DNA from: Bacteriovoracaceae bacterium
GTDB lineage: Bacteria > Bdellovibrionota > Bacteriovoracia > Bacteriovoracales > Bacteriovoracaceae
Assembly (NCBI GenBank): GCA_028101965.1
Contig: JAOHMI010000003.1
Location: 1-64,000, forward strand
Reading direction: 5' to 3'
Length of the DNA stretch: 64,000 nt
The notes below the pieces were generated by a model. That model was not told the DNA's origin, searched no databases, and saw only the letters and a program-made list of their open reading frames with translations. Position 1 is the first letter of the stretch. Each line of letters begins with the position of its first letter. Below, one piece after another: positions 8,695 to 18,854 of this stretch. The position numbers and the translations under genes were made by a program.

Positions 8695-10872
8695 CTATAA
8701 AGTCATATTTTTAAGAGTTTTTAAGACATTGTCTTGTTCTGGAATATAGAATTGTGCAAAAGTATCTTTGGGGTCTCCCACCTTGATAGTAATTCCTCTA
8801 TTCATTAAATAGCGAAACATATCTTCATCTGTTTTATCATCTCCAATGGCTACAACCTCAGTTTCCTTTTGTATATAGCGAGATAGAAACCAATCAACAA
8901 AATAACCTTTATTCGCTTCAACTGATTTTACTTCAACTACTTTTTTTCCTCGAGAAACGTTCACTGGGAATTTAGAAAGATCTGATTCTAGATCTTGAAC
9001 TAGCTTTCTGGCCTGAAATTCAGCAAAAGCATCTGGAGAGTTTCTATAGTGCCAAGCAATTCCATAATTCTTTTTTTCAATGAAACTATTTGGAGTACGT
9101 TTTTGATATTGAGAGATAATATCGATAGCATGCTCAAACCAAACTCGTCGCTTGGAGGGGGCTAAGTTTCTCCAAACTTTCTTTTGGTGATCATAGAAGC
9201 TAGCTCCATGTTCGCATGCGATATATACTTTTAACCCTTTTAATTGTTGTGAAATAAATTTTTTATCTCTTCCTGTAACAACCACCACATCTGTATTTTT
9301 TCTTTGACTTAAGGTAGTTAAAAGCTGCTTGGTTTTTTGATTAATTAAAGCTAATTCAGGCCTGGAAACAATTGGGCTTAGTGTTCCATCGTAATCGAGA
9401 AGAAAGGTGGTTGATTTATTTTTAATTCGTCCCTTAACTTTATTCAAGTTATCCTTTGTTTCTAAATTCACTTTTTGCACAACACCAGTTCGTCCTTGTG
9501 AATTTAGATCTTCTAAAAATGAATTAGCCCAAGTGCTCGCTGTATAATGCTTGAGGTAGTCGAGCATCACTTTGTGATTTTCTTTTCTTTCCACAAGAGG
9601 TTTTTCTAGTGATTCTTTAAGAATGCGAACACTGTCTCCGATGTTAAATGGATTTACGAGAGTTGCATGACTTAAAGTACTAGCCGCTCCGGTAAATTCT
9701 GAGAGCATGATAACACCAGGGTTACGTAGATTTTGAGCTGCAATGTATTCTAAGCATACTAAATTCATGCCATCTCGCTTACTCGTTACAAATAATATTT
9801 CACTCGTACGATAGAGCGCCATGAGTTCATTCATATTAATTGATGTAAAAAAGTATTTCACAGGGACATAGTTTAATTTAGAAAAACGACCGTTGATTTC
9901 AGAGACTAACATCTCAACTTCATGACGAAGATTTATATAGTCTTGAACTTGAGTTCTTGAAGGAACTGCAATCTGATATAATTGAATTTTACCCACGTAC
10001 TTTGGATAAGTTTCTAAAAACATTTTAAATGTTCTTAGCTTTAAAAGTATTCCTTTCGAATAATCTAGGCGTTCCACAGCAAGAATGGTTTTAATTTTAT
10101 TTTGGTTTAATTTATTACGTTTTATTTCTAATTCTGTTTTAGCGGATTTTGCCACACGAATAAAATTCTCGGTATCAATTGAAACAGGATAGACTCCAAG
10201 TTTTATTTTATTAAGTGGACCTTGCAGTTCCATTAAGTTGTAGCTGATGCCTAAGATACTATAAACAGAACTTGCAAAATGCCGTAAATAAGAAAAATCG
10301 TGAAAGCCCACAATATCAGAATAGATTAGGGCATCTAAAATTTCTTTACGGCAGGGGAGTTGTTTATAGATTTCCGAACTAGGAAAAGGAATATGTAAGA
10401 AAAAACCTACTTTGAGATTCTTGTTTATTTTTTTGAGAAATTTTGGAACAAGAAAAAGATGGAAGTCATGAATCCAAATTAAATCATCAGCTTTTGCTAC
10501 TTTCGAAATATGATCAGCAAAACGCTGATTAACTTCAACATAACTTTTCCAGTGGGTTTCTTCAAAACGGACTAATTCACTCTCATAATGAAAAAGTGGC
10601 CATAAAACGTCATTACAAAAATCATTATAATAGCTGTCATAAAGATTTTTTGAAATCTTAGGATAAGAAAAGGTCGTTTTATCTTTAGACTTATAGGTTT
10701 TTACTAAATTTTCCGGAATATTGTGGTCAAGTGAACCAATCCAGTGCATGGGTTTCTTAGACTTTACTCCATTGATAGCCGTCACCAAACCTCCACCACT
10801 TTGAGTAAGTTTTTCTCGAGTTTCATCCCAGTGAAAGGGAAGGCGATTACTGACTATGATCCAACGAGACAT
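8695..10872 (-). CDS. Bifunctional trehalose-6-phosphate synthase/phosphatase
   Basis: Residues 1 to about 455 are a GT20 trehalose-6-phosphate synthase: VSNRLPFHW and GGGLVTAI at the N-terminus, IHDFHL, HIPFPSSEI, VERLDYSKG and RDGMNLVCLEY are substrate-binding landmarks. Residues from about 485 to 725 are a HAD-type phosphatase with the nucleophile motif LLDYDGTLSP, VVVTGRDK, and GDDKTDEDMF near the end. The fusion converts UDP-glucose and glucose-6-phosphate to trehalose in two steps. It is divergent from a GH15 hydrolase gene, with 65 bp between their starts. Confidence 0.95.
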   Translation of the reverse strand: MSRWIIVSNRLPFHWDETREKLTQSGGGLVTAINGVKSKKPMHWIGSLDHNIPENLVKTYKSKDKTTFSYPKISKNLYDSYYNDFCNDVLWPLFHYESELVRFEETHWKSYVEVNQRFADHISKVAKADDLIWIHDFHLFLVPKFLKKINKNLKVGFFLHIPFPSSEIYKQLPCRKEILDALIYSDIVGFHDFSYLRHFASSVYSILGISYNLMELQGPLNKIKLGVYPVSIDTENFIRVAKSAKTELEIKRNKLNQNKIKTILAVERLDYSKGILLKLRTFKMFLETYPKYVGKIQLYQIAVPSRTQVQDYINLRHEVEMLVSEINGRFSKLNYVPVKYFFTSINMNELMALYRTSEILFVTSKRDGMNLVCLEYIAAQNLRNPGVIMLSEFTGAASTLSHATLVNPFNIGDSVRILKESLEKPLVERKENHKVMLDYLKHYTASTWANSFLEDLNSQGRTGVVQKVNLETKDNLNKVKGRIKNKSTTFLLDYDGTLSPIVSRPELALINQKTKQLLTTLSQRKNTDVVVVTGRDKKFISQQLKGLKVYIACEHGASFYDHQKKVWRNLAPSKRRVWFEHAIDIISQYQKRTPNSFIEKKNYGIAWHYRNSPDAFAEFQARKLVQDLESDLSKFPVNVSRGKKVVEVKSVEANKGYFVDWFLSRYIQKETEVVAIGDDKTDEDMFRYLMNRGITIKVGDPKDTFAQFYIPEQDNVLKTLKNMTL

Positions 10873-10937
10873 TTCTATTCCTTAGTAAAAAAGTTCTGGC
10901 GGTTGAATATTATCAGTGAAGAGCATAAACTTCAAAT

Positions 10938-12722
10938 ATGACAAAACATAAGTATAACTTTGGAATTATTGGGAATTGCTCATACATGAGCTACATCGAT
11001 ACTCATGCAAACGTGGTGTGGCAATGTTGGCCTTCCTTCGATTCGAGCTTCATTTTTGGAAGTTTAGTATCGGAGAAAAAAGGAGGTGGATTTTCAATTC
11101 AGCCAGTTCATTCCTATAAATCCGGGCAAGCCTATGTGCAAAATACAAATGTGTTAGAGACTCAATTTGAAACCAAAGATGGAAAATTTAAAGTGGTAGA
11201 TTTCTCTCCTCGGTTTGAAAACTTTGATCGCTATCATCGACCGAACCAATTGTTTCGCAAAGTGGAGTTGATTGAGGGAAGTCCCTTAATCAAAATAAAA
11301 TGTAACCCTGTAGGAAATTATGGTGAAGTTGCAGCTAAAAAAACTCATGGTTCCAACTCAATTAACTTCGAAGGCCTTAATGCAAATGTAAGGCTCACTA
11401 CCAATGTGGCCAAAACACACATCATTCATGAAAATGAATTTGTTTTAACTGAAGATTTATACTTAGTTTTAACTTATGATGCCCCCTTAGAGGCTCCACT
11501 AAAGGAGACTTTTGAATCTTTTTTAGAAAAGACAGTTCATTATTGGCGACAATGGGTACGCCGTTCAAGCATTCCTTCAATTTATCAGGAAGAAGTTATT
11601 CGCAGTGCTCTTTTATTAAAACTACATCAGTACGAAGATACCGGTGCGATAATTGCTGCGGGAACAACTTCACTCCCAGAAGCTCCTGGAGAGGAAAGAA
11701 ATTGGGATTATCGTTATTGTTGGATTCGAGACTCCTATTTTACCTTGAATGCTTTAACTAACTTAGGTCACTTTAATGAAGCAGAACGCTACTCTCATTG
11801 GATTCAAAATATTGTTCAAAACGAACGTGGTGGAAAGTTTCAACCCGTCTATAAAATTGATGGAAGTTCCAAAATCGAAGAATCCATTCTTCCTTTGGAA
11901 GGTTATTTAGGAAATGGCCCTGTCAGAGTGGGGAACGATGCTTATCGGCAAGTACAAAATGATGTCTATGGACAAATGATTTTATCCTTACTTCCTCTTT
12001 ATACGGACCTTCGAACTTTTGAAAATTCTTCGACACCCAGCTTGAAGCTTGTGAATAAAATTTTAAATTGTATTGAGCAAGTTATGGATAAACCAGATGC
12101 CGGTATTTGGGAGTTTCGAGGGAAGATGCAAAAGCATGCTGAAAGTTTTCTCTTTCACTGGGCCGGAGCTCAAGCGGCCAAGAAAATAGCTGTGAAGTAT
12201 CAAGATCATGATATGCAAATTAAAGCTCAAAAGTTGATCGATGAATCAACTAAGCAAATAGAGTTATGTTTTGATTCAGATAAGCTTGCTTATGGAATGA
12301 GCCAGGAAAACAAAAGTTTAAATGCTTCTGAATTTCTTCTCATAACCATGCACTACTTAGATAAATCTCAATTAGAAAAAGCAAAAAATCATATTGAAGC
12401 TTTAGAAAAAGAGCTGAAAATATGCGATGATTTAATTTATCGTTACCGTGACCACGATGATTTTGGCGAAACAAAATCAACCTTCCTTATTTGTGCATTT
12501 TGGTATGCAGAAGCCTTGGCCGAAATTGGAGAAATTGAGCGAGCCAAGAAAGTTTTTGATTCACTCCTGACCAGAAGTAATCACTTAGGAATTTATTCAG
12601 AGGATATTTGTCCTACGGATGGCTCTCAGTGGGGGAATGTGGCGCAAACTTATAGTCATGTGGGTCTCATCAATACAGCATTTAAGATTTTTATTAGGCA
12701 GCATAAACCGAGTTATTTGTAG
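10938..12722 (+). CDS. Glycoside hydrolase family 15 (glucoamylase/trehalase type)
   Basis: The N-terminal domain (FGIIGNCSYMSYID, WPSFDSSFIFG) and the (alpha/alpha)6 barrel with GEERNWDYRYCWIRDS are typical of the GH15 family, which includes glucoamylases, dextran dextrinases and bacterial trehalases. The length of 594 is normal. No signal peptide is present, so it acts in the cytosol. Next to a trehalose synthase/phosphatase, breakdown of trehalose or of an alpha-glucan is the obvious inference, but the substrate cannot be decided from sequence. Confidence 0.9.
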   Translation: MTKHKYNFGIIGNCSYMSYIDTHANVVWQCWPSFDSSFIFGSLVSEKKGGGFSIQPVHSYKSGQAYVQNTNVLETQFETKDGKFKVVDFSPRFENFDRYHRPNQLFRKVELIEGSPLIKIKCNPVGNYGEVAAKKTHGSNSINFEGLNANVRLTTNVAKTHIIHENEFVLTEDLYLVLTYDAPLEAPLKETFESFLEKTVHYWRQWVRRSSIPSIYQEEVIRSALLLKLHQYEDTGAIIAAGTTSLPEAPGEERNWDYRYCWIRDSYFTLNALTNLGHFNEAERYSHWIQNIVQNERGGKFQPVYKIDGSSKIEESILPLEGYLGNGPVRVGNDAYRQVQNDVYGQMILSLLPLYTDLRTFENSSTPSLKLVNKILNCIEQVMDKPDAGIWEFRGKMQKHAESFLFHWAGAQAAKKIAVKYQDHDMQIKAQKLIDESTKQIELCFDSDKLAYGMSQENKSLNASEFLLITMHYLDKSQLEKAKNHIEALEKELKICDDLIYRYRDHDDFGETKSTFLICAFWYAEALAEIGEIERAKKVFDSLLTRSNHLGIYSEDICPTDGSQWGNVAQTYSHVGLINTAFKIFIRQHKPSYL

Positions 12723-12810
12723 ATATTTCAATCCTAATATTTATTCTTGGCGTAACTATCCAATTTTCCTATAAATCTTATAAATTGAAACTAATTTAAG
12801 GAATCTTATA

Positions 12811-14355
12811 ATGAAGGTTTTTAACTTTATTTTACTGTGCTTATTCACTGTTGCTTGCTCCTCATTAAAAAATAAAACACCCAAGCAAGTTTTACGAAAG
12901 TATTTAAGACAAAATCCAACTCATAAAACCGTTCTCACTTCAGAAGGACAGTTTGTTCAAGTGTTTAATCCTCGAATGGTCAAGTATATTAAAAAGCCAC
13001 TTACTCGAAATCAGTTATTAAAAATTGAACAAATACTTAAACCCGCTGTAAAAATTGAACTAACTAAAAATAATTTTACTAAAGCTGCAGAAAGGTTTGA
13101 AGAAGGTAAAAAAGATGAAACAAATTATGATGCCGTATGGGTGCGTGATTCAGCTTGGGTGTACTTCGCTTTAAATAAGTCTGGGCAAAAAGAAAAGGCG
13201 ACCAAACTGATTACCGCTTTGTGGGATTATTATAGTCATTCAAATCAGCTAGAGAGAATGAAAAAAATCATTCAAAATCCAGCACTGGCCGCTACTAGTA
13301 AAATGAATGTTCCTCACATTCGCTTTGATGGAGCTTCGAAAAACTTTGAAGATGTGATGGAGAAAGGAAAGCCTCAGTTATGGAATCATCGGCAAAATGA
13401 TGCCCATGGATTATTTCTCTTAGCTTTAGCCGATGCCTTTAAGAATAAACTAATAGACTACAATTCGCTAAATTCCGCAAATACGGAAGTTGTTACACTT
13501 TTTCCTAAATATTTCTTGGCCATAAATTATCATCAATTCAAAGGAGCGGGAGCTTGGGAGGAAGTTGATAAAATTAATACCTCTAGCATTGCTATGGTGG
13601 TTAAGTCCTTTGAGCAGTGGAGTGAGCTAGAAGGGATCAAAGGATATTTTAATTGGAATAGAAAAGATATAGATCAGATTATTTCTGATGGCTATAAGAC
13701 CATTCGTTACCAATTATCCTTAGGAGGAGAAGCACCACAATCTGATCCGCGCAATTCAATTTTTCGACTCGAAGATGCAGCTCTTTTTAATTTATTTCTA
13801 CCGATGCCTTTAAAACAGCTCACTGAATTAGAAAAAAGATATGCATTAACATTAGTGGAAAAATTAATTCGTCCCTATGGAGTGATCCGTTATCCTAATG
13901 ATAGTTATCAAGCTGGAAATTATTGGATTAAAGATAAATCTAAATCGGAACCTGAATTAACTGGAGACGCATCTAGTGATGAGCTTTTTTTAGCTCGTTT
14001 TAAAAAAATTATTCCAAATACTGAAGCGCAGTGGTTCTTTGATTCTAAGATATCAATGATCTATTCTCAGTTTTATCAGAATACAATAAATGAAAACCTC
14101 AAACAGCAAGCGAAGTACAAAGCTATCTATCACTATAAAAGAGCCTTAGGGCAAATTACAGGTAGCTTTAATAAGCAGCAACCCATACTGGCAGCGGATG
14201 CAAAAGAAGTGAGAAACTTTCAAGTTCCAGAAAGTATAAACACTATCGTGATCGATGAGAAAAAGTATTATGTTCCATCTCCTATAACGCCACTTAATTG
14301 GGCAAAGGCGGGACTAATTTTATCAGGACTTGAATTAGAGAAAATTATTAATTGA
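12811..14355 (+). CDS. Lipoprotein with GH15-like six-hairpin fold
   Basis: The signal peptide ends in a lipobox (FTVACSS, Cys near residue 16), so the protein is probably lipid-anchored. The body carries NYDAVWVRDSAWVYFAL, which matches the substrate-pocket WxRDS signature of GH15 barrels, then RQNDAHGLFLLALADAF and RLEDAALFNLFLPM. This makes a divergent six-hairpin glycosidase the best reading. It follows the cytosolic GH15 gene by 88 bp on the same strand and may handle a related sugar outside the inner membrane. Confidence 0.75.
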   Translation: MKVFNFILLCLFTVACSSLKNKTPKQVLRKYLRQNPTHKTVLTSEGQFVQVFNPRMVKYIKKPLTRNQLLKIEQILKPAVKIELTKNNFTKAAERFEEGKKDETNYDAVWVRDSAWVYFALNKSGQKEKATKLITALWDYYSHSNQLERMKKIIQNPALAATSKMNVPHIRFDGASKNFEDVMEKGKPQLWNHRQNDAHGLFLLALADAFKNKLIDYNSLNSANTEVVTLFPKYFLAINYHQFKGAGAWEEVDKINTSSIAMVVKSFEQWSELEGIKGYFNWNRKDIDQIISDGYKTIRYQLSLGGEAPQSDPRNSIFRLEDAALFNLFLPMPLKQLTELEKRYALTLVEKLIRPYGVIRYPNDSYQAGNYWIKDKSKSEPELTGDASSDELFLARFKKIIPNTEAQWFFDSKISMIYSQFYQNTINENLKQQAKYKAIYHYKRALGQITGSFNKQQPILAADAKEVRNFQVPESINTIVIDEKKYYVPSPITPLNWAKAGLILSGLELEKIIN

Positions 14356-14391
14356 TAAAGCCATTTGCGCAGGCTATTGATAATAAATTTC

Positions 14392-15702
14392 TTATTTTAG
14401 ATTAACTTTTTTATAAGCCTCCAAAGCTCTATGATAGGCAAATGAATGATCAATCATTTTTGCAGGATATTCATCTGTACCGTATTCTGGTACCCACTTT
14501 TTTACATATGTTAAGTCTGGATCGAATTTTTTAAGTTGTGTCTCAGGGTTAAAAATTCGAAAGTAAGGAGCGGCATCACAACCGGTCCCGGCCACCCACT
14601 GCCAGTTACCTACATTGGATGCTAATTCAAAATCCATTAATTTTTGGGAAAAGTACTTCTCTCCCCATCTCCAATCTATGAGTAGGTGTTTAATTAAAAA
14701 ACTGGCCACAACCATACGGACTCTATTATGCATAAAGCCTGTTTGGTTAAGCTCTCGCATGCCTGCGTCCACCAAAGCATAACCCGTTTTACCTTCGCAC
14801 CATTTTTTGAATTCTTTTTTATCGTTAACCCATTCTATTTTTTCGTATTTCTCTTTAAAGCATTTGTTAATGGAGTAGGGAAAGTGAAATAATATTTGCA
14901 TGAAAAACTCACGCCAAATCAACTCGCTTAGCCAAGTATCATTTAAGTTTTGACCAATTTGAACACACTTTCTAGGGCTGACTAATCCAAAACGTAAGTT
15001 AGTACTCATTAAACTTGTTCCCTCTTTTGCCGGGTAATCTCTAGCCTGATTGTAATTAATTATAATTTTCTTTTTTATATTTTTGGGTTGCTCATGATTA
15101 ATATCACCTTTGAATCCCATATCACTAAGCTTGAGAAAATTTTTATCTGATAGAGAGGCGACTTTACTTAGATGTTTTTCTGAGGGGAAGTTGACTAAAT
15201 GCTCTTCGGTAATATTCTCAAGCCATTTCCTTTTATAAGGAGTATAAACTGTATAGGGATTGCCGTCTTTTTTTAAGATATCATTTTTGGCAAAAATGCA
15301 TTGATCTTTAAATTGCTCAAACTCAATTTCCTTTTTTAAAAGAATGGATTGTATTTTTTGATCTCGTTTTATGGCGTATGGTTCATAGTCCTCATTGGAA
15401 TAAACTTTTTTAATAAAATACGATTTAGTTAGTTGAATAAATATTTCATCTGGGTTTCCATAAAAAAGATGGAGGTCTCGATTCTTTTCATGTAGATAAG
15501 ATTTCATATCTTGCAAAGTTTGATAAATAAAATTTACTCGAGGATCATCTTTCTCAGAAAGTTTTTTCAAAATAGTTTTATCAAAAATAAAAATGAGAAT
15601 GACTGGCGTATTTGAATTTAAAGCATGGTACAACCCTACATTATCCTTTAGTCTCAAGTCTCGTCGAAACCAAAAAATATTGTAGGATTGTTTCTTTTCC
15701 AT
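14392..15702 (-). CDS. phrB: Deoxyribodipyrimidine photolyase
   Basis: The N-terminal alpha/beta antenna domain starts with WFRRDLRLKDN. The C-terminal FAD domain has WRWGEKYFSQ and the flavin-site stretch NVGNWQWVAGTGCDAAPYFR, diagnostic of class I CPD photolyases. The length of 436 is slightly short (usually 450-480). It uses blue light and reduced FAD to split pyrimidine dimers. It is the last gene of a leftward five-gene operon under a CarH/LitR-like regulator, fitting light-induced expression. Confidence 0.95.
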   Translation of the reverse strand: MEKKQSYNIFWFRRDLRLKDNVGLYHALNSNTPVILIFIFDKTILKKLSEKDDPRVNFIYQTLQDMKSYLHEKNRDLHLFYGNPDEIFIQLTKSYFIKKVYSNEDYEPYAIKRDQKIQSILLKKEIEFEQFKDQCIFAKNDILKKDGNPYTVYTPYKRKWLENITEEHLVNFPSEKHLSKVASLSDKNFLKLSDMGFKGDINHEQPKNIKKKIIINYNQARDYPAKEGTSLMSTNLRFGLVSPRKCVQIGQNLNDTWLSELIWREFFMQILFHFPYSINKCFKEKYEKIEWVNDKKEFKKWCEGKTGYALVDAGMRELNQTGFMHNRVRMVVASFLIKHLLIDWRWGEKYFSQKLMDFELASNVGNWQWVAGTGCDAAPYFRIFNPETQLKKFDPDLTYVKKWVPEYGTDEYPAKMIDHSFAYHRALEAYKKVNLK

Positions 15703-15711
15703 ATTATTCTT

Positions 15712-16242
15712 TTAGTGAAGTGTTTTTAATAATTTTGAAGTATCAAAGCCAGTTTTCTCAGCTTGCTCAACTAATTGATTATAAATTTCTGGATCGAGAG
15801 TATTTTCTCGAGACAATATCCATAAATACTTTCTAGAAGGATCTCCCACCATGGCATAGTCATAGTTTTCACCCAGGGCTAATATCCAGTATTTCCCCGC
15901 TAAAAAACCTAATTTAATTCTTCTTAGAAAAAATTGGACCTTTAATTTTGCATTTGTCTTTTTATTCTTAATCCATGCTCGTCCAATTCCTTTTTTTAAT
16001 TTTCCATCGGGAGAGTTTAGTCGGCAGCGATTAATAACTTTAATATTTCCCTTTTTTTTCATTTTTTTATACTCAGCTGTGGTTGCGGTACAACCTCGTT
16101 GAAACTTTTGATCAAAACGAGCAATTTCATACCATTTACCTAAATAGCGATCTAAATCAACATAGTCCACGGTTTTAAGTGGCTTATGTTTTCCCGCAAA
16201 AGAAAGGCTTGATAACATTAATAAACAAATAATTTTCTTCAT
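15712..16242 (-). CDS. blc: Lipocalin (Blc-type)
   Basis: The first lipocalin motif is clear (YLGKWYEIARFDQKFQRGC), followed by the strands of an eight-stranded barrel and a C-terminal YLWILSRE stretch typical of bacterial lipocalins. A signal peptide of about 16 residues (MKKIICLLMLSSLSFA) precedes it. No lipobox cysteine is present, unlike E. coli Blc, so the protein should be soluble in the periplasm. Lipocalins of this type bind fatty acids or lysophospholipids, which fits the lipid-modifying genes in the same operon. Confidence 0.92.
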   Translation of the reverse strand: MKKIICLLMLSSLSFAGKHKPLKTVDYVDLDRYLGKWYEIARFDQKFQRGCTATTAEYKKMKKKGNIKVINRCRLNSPDGKLKKGIGRAWIKNKKTNAKLKVQFFLRRIKLGFLAGKYWILALGENYDYAMVGDPSRKYLWILSRENTLDPEIYNQLVEQAEKTGFDTSKLLKTLH

Positions 16243-16263
16243 TTTTCCCCCTATGATTTTGTT

Positions 16264-17637
16264 TTAATTATTGAAAATAGTCGCAATGCTTTTTTTCCTA
16301 TATTTAAATATACTGTTTACATCTTTATTAATAAAAAAACTTAAAAAGATTCGCCCTAAAAAACCTAGTGGAATTTTATAGACAATATGGTCTTTTATTA
16401 AGGTCCCTTGACCACAATCTAAAAATTGATGAGTATGGAGCCATTTAGTGTATGGACCTTTTATCTGCTCGTCGATGAAAAAACTATTCTCTTCAAATTG
16501 ATTAATTCTAGTTTTCCATTTCATGGGAACTCCATGGAGACTTAATTGGTAATTTATGATCGTCCCTGCTTCTAATTGAGGTGTGCTTTTATCCAGAACT
16601 TGAAACTTTAAATATTTTGGAGTTATTCGTTCCAGATTTTTTTCACTAGAAAAAAAGTTGAAGACCTCAGAACGATTTTTATTAATCCATTGATAAGCGG
16701 TTAAAGCATACTCGCCATTTTTTTTATGTTGGAGAAGATCTTCAAGGGCGTCTTCTAAATTTTTAAATTTAAAATTGAAGCCTTCCAAAGTGAAGTTTTT
16801 TGGTTCTACTCTTTGACTATTTAGCAATATTTCTGACATTTCTCCAAATAGAACTTTCAATCCTATGCTTGGAATAGGTATAGCAGTAGGGCGCCTTAAG
16901 ACACGACCTAAGCTTTTGGTAAAAGAAGCATTTGTTTCTGGTTGTGGTGAAACACCATTATAAATACTTTGGTCCACTTTATTTTCTGCTAGGAATATGA
17001 ATTGTCTTATAAGATCATCGATATGGATCCAACTCATATATTGTTTACCATCTCCTAAATTACCGGCCACTCCTGCCTGGAAAGGTGGGAGCATTTGTTG
17101 GAGTGCCCCCCCTTTAAGGGATAAGACAATACCTACTCTGAGAATTAATGCTTGAGTGTTTTCAAGACTAAGCTCTCGAATAGGTGCCTCCCAATTAAGA
17201 CATACATCGGCGAGGAACCCCTCTCCAGGAGTGCTAACTGAGGAGAGGAGCTCACTTGCGCGACTGCCATATATTCCTATGGCGGAAGTACTAATTATTT
17301 TTTTTGGTGGTATCTTTAATTTTTTTATTGAATTTGCAATTAACTTAGTCCCTTGAACACGTGAGTTTAAGATTTTATCTTTTCTTGATTGACTCCATCT
17401 TTGCGCGACTGATTCTCCAGCTAAATGGATAATTACATCCACCCCCTCAAAGCAATTCATGTCTATTTGCCCTGTAGAGGGATTCCATTCAAAACATTTC
17501 ACGGGAAATGAAAATGAATTTTGAGCCTTGGTTGCATTTCTTGAGAGTACATTAACTTGGTCGTAGCCTTTTTCGAATAGTGATTGAACTAAATGAGATC
17601 CGACTAGTCCCGTGGCACCTGTTATTAAAAATTTCAT
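16264..17637 (-). CDS. TIGR01777-type epimerase fused to SRPBCC domain
   Basis: Residues 1 to about 300 form an atypical SDR with the NAD(P)-binding motif TGATGLVGSHLV, then VIIHLAGESVAQRW and the conserved KIISTSAIGIYG; this is the YfcH/TIGR01777 family. Residues from about 305 to 457 look like a START/SRPBCC hydrophobic-ligand domain (AYQWINKNRSEVFNFFSS to KWLHTHQF). Fusions of this kind recur in CFA/photolyase gene clusters. The reaction is unknown. It overlaps the upstream CHI-like gene by one base. Confidence 0.85.
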   Translation of the reverse strand: MKFLITGATGLVGSHLVQSLFEKGYDQVNVLSRNATKAQNSFSFPVKCFEWNPSTGQIDMNCFEGVDVIIHLAGESVAQRWSQSRKDKILNSRVQGTKLIANSIKKLKIPPKKIISTSAIGIYGSRASELLSSVSTPGEGFLADVCLNWEAPIRELSLENTQALILRVGIVLSLKGGALQQMLPPFQAGVAGNLGDGKQYMSWIHIDDLIRQFIFLAENKVDQSIYNGVSPQPETNASFTKSLGRVLRRPTAIPIPSIGLKVLFGEMSEILLNSQRVEPKNFTLEGFNFKFKNLEDALEDLLQHKKNGEYALTAYQWINKNRSEVFNFFSSEKNLERITPKYLKFQVLDKSTPQLEAGTIINYQLSLHGVPMKWKTRINQFEENSFFIDEQIKGPYTKWLHTHQFLDCGQGTLIKDHIVYKIPLGFLGRIFLSFFINKDVNSIFKYRKKSIATIFNN

Positions 17638-18116
17638 TAAGAATCCTCCCTATTTAGCAACTTACTTTTAATCTTCTTATCAATGGGTTTTTTTCCCAAC
17701 CATGGCTCGAAAATCATTTCGGCAATAATTGGGTCTATTACCTTAGCCATTTCTTGATTGTTTTTGATCAGGATGACCTCATGAATATTTTTACGGATGA
17801 CGAATTTATCCCCATCCTTAAGGTCAATGGTATTATTTAAAATCCACTTAGCCTTCTCTTTATAAACAGGTTTTTCTTTAAAGAGGTGGTCTAATCCAAC
17901 ATTCCACCCCTCAATAGAATGCTTCTTTTCAACATCAACTTTATAATCAAGAACTAGTTCTTCATTTCCCATGTCATTTCTAAAATAGGTAATCTCATAA
18001 ACATCCACACTAAAAAAAAGCACATCATATTCTAAAAGAGCGCTACCTATTTTTGTTAATTCCTTTGCATAAGCTAGATTAATTGAGAGTAAAAGTGATA
18101 AAATTATTAGTTTCAT
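17637..18116 (-). CDS. Chalcone-isomerase-like secreted protein
   Basis: A signal peptide (MKLIILSLLLSINLAYA) is followed by about 140 residues with the chalcone-isomerase-like pattern: IGSALLEYDVLFFSVDVYEI at the start and EPWLGKKPIDKKIKSKLL at the end, where the helix-capping WLG.kP motif is typical. Bacterial members probably bind fatty acids rather than act on flavonoids. The position between the desaturase and the SDR gene supports a lipid role. Confidence 0.7.
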   Translation of the reverse strand: MKLIILSLLLSINLAYAKELTKIGSALLEYDVLFFSVDVYEITYFRNDMGNEELVLDYKVDVEKKHSIEGWNVGLDHLFKEKPVYKEKAKWILNNTIDLKDGDKFVIRKNIHEVILIKNNQEMAKVIDPIIAEMIFEPWLGKKPIDKKIKSKLLNREDS

Positions 18117-18117
18117 A

Positions 18118-18846
18118 TTATGCTTCCTTCATTTTTATAATTCGTAAGAAATTTAAAACTTTAGCTACTAAAAAAGTAAAGTCTATTTCAAACCAACGAT
18201 GAGCAAAATTTAAACGCTGTCCGAATTTATGATGATTATTTTGGTAAAGCTCTCCCATAAGGGCAAAGTCAATGGGAAGAGTGTTTCGACTGAAGTCCTT
18301 GGTGGCAAAATTTCGATAACCCATTTTGTGGCCACACCAATTAACAATGGCCCCTTGAATTGGACCCACAAAAAAGTGAAGAGGAAGAGCAGCATAAGCC
18401 CACCATGGGAGCTCAAGAAAGTAATATAAAGAGCAATAAATGATTACCCACAAATAAGTATTGTATTTTGATTGAGCAAATTTATCCAATCTATTCCATG
18501 AAAATTCATTTTTATGATCAGGTCTTGTCTTTTGTTCCACGAGAATCGCCTTATAGTCATGGTAGGTGTTCATCATCATATGCATAACAGATGAGTGGTT
18601 TGATGGTGAATGGGGATCTTGAGGCTTGTCGCTATGTTTATGATGCCTTTGATGGAGGGTGGCATAACTCTCTGGATTTAAAAAACTTGGGCCTTGAGTA
18701 AGATAAGTCAAAAAGTAGAATACTCGCTCCCAGGTTTTGTTCATTTTAAACATGTGATGAGAACAGTAGCGATGAAGAAAAAAAGACTGGCAGAAAAGAG
18801 AGAGAAACCAATGCCCTAAAAGTAGATAAATTAGTGTCACCATCAA
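18118..18846 (-). CDS. Membrane fatty acid desaturase (acyl-CoA/acyl-lipid type)
   Basis: The three histidine boxes that hold the di-iron centre are present: HRYCSHH near residue 25, HQRHHKH near residue 65 and QNNHHKFG near residue 200, with hydrophobic segments between them. The 242-residue length is short, as in many bacterial acyl-CoA desaturase-like proteins. It is the first gene of the leftward operon and shares its promoter region with the CarH-like regulator. It would introduce a double bond that the rightward CFA-type enzymes could then modify. Confidence 0.9.
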   Translation of the reverse strand: MMVTLIYLLLGHWFLSLFCQSFFLHRYCSHHMFKMNKTWERVFYFLTYLTQGPSFLNPESYATLHQRHHKHSDKPQDPHSPSNHSSVMHMMMNTYHDYKAILVEQKTRPDHKNEFSWNRLDKFAQSKYNTYLWVIIYCSLYYFLELPWWAYAALPLHFFVGPIQGAIVNWCGHKMGYRNFATKDFSRNTLPIDFALMGELYQNNHHKFGQRLNFAHRWFEIDFTFLVAKVLNFLRIIKMKEA

Positions 18847-18854
18847 AAACCCTT

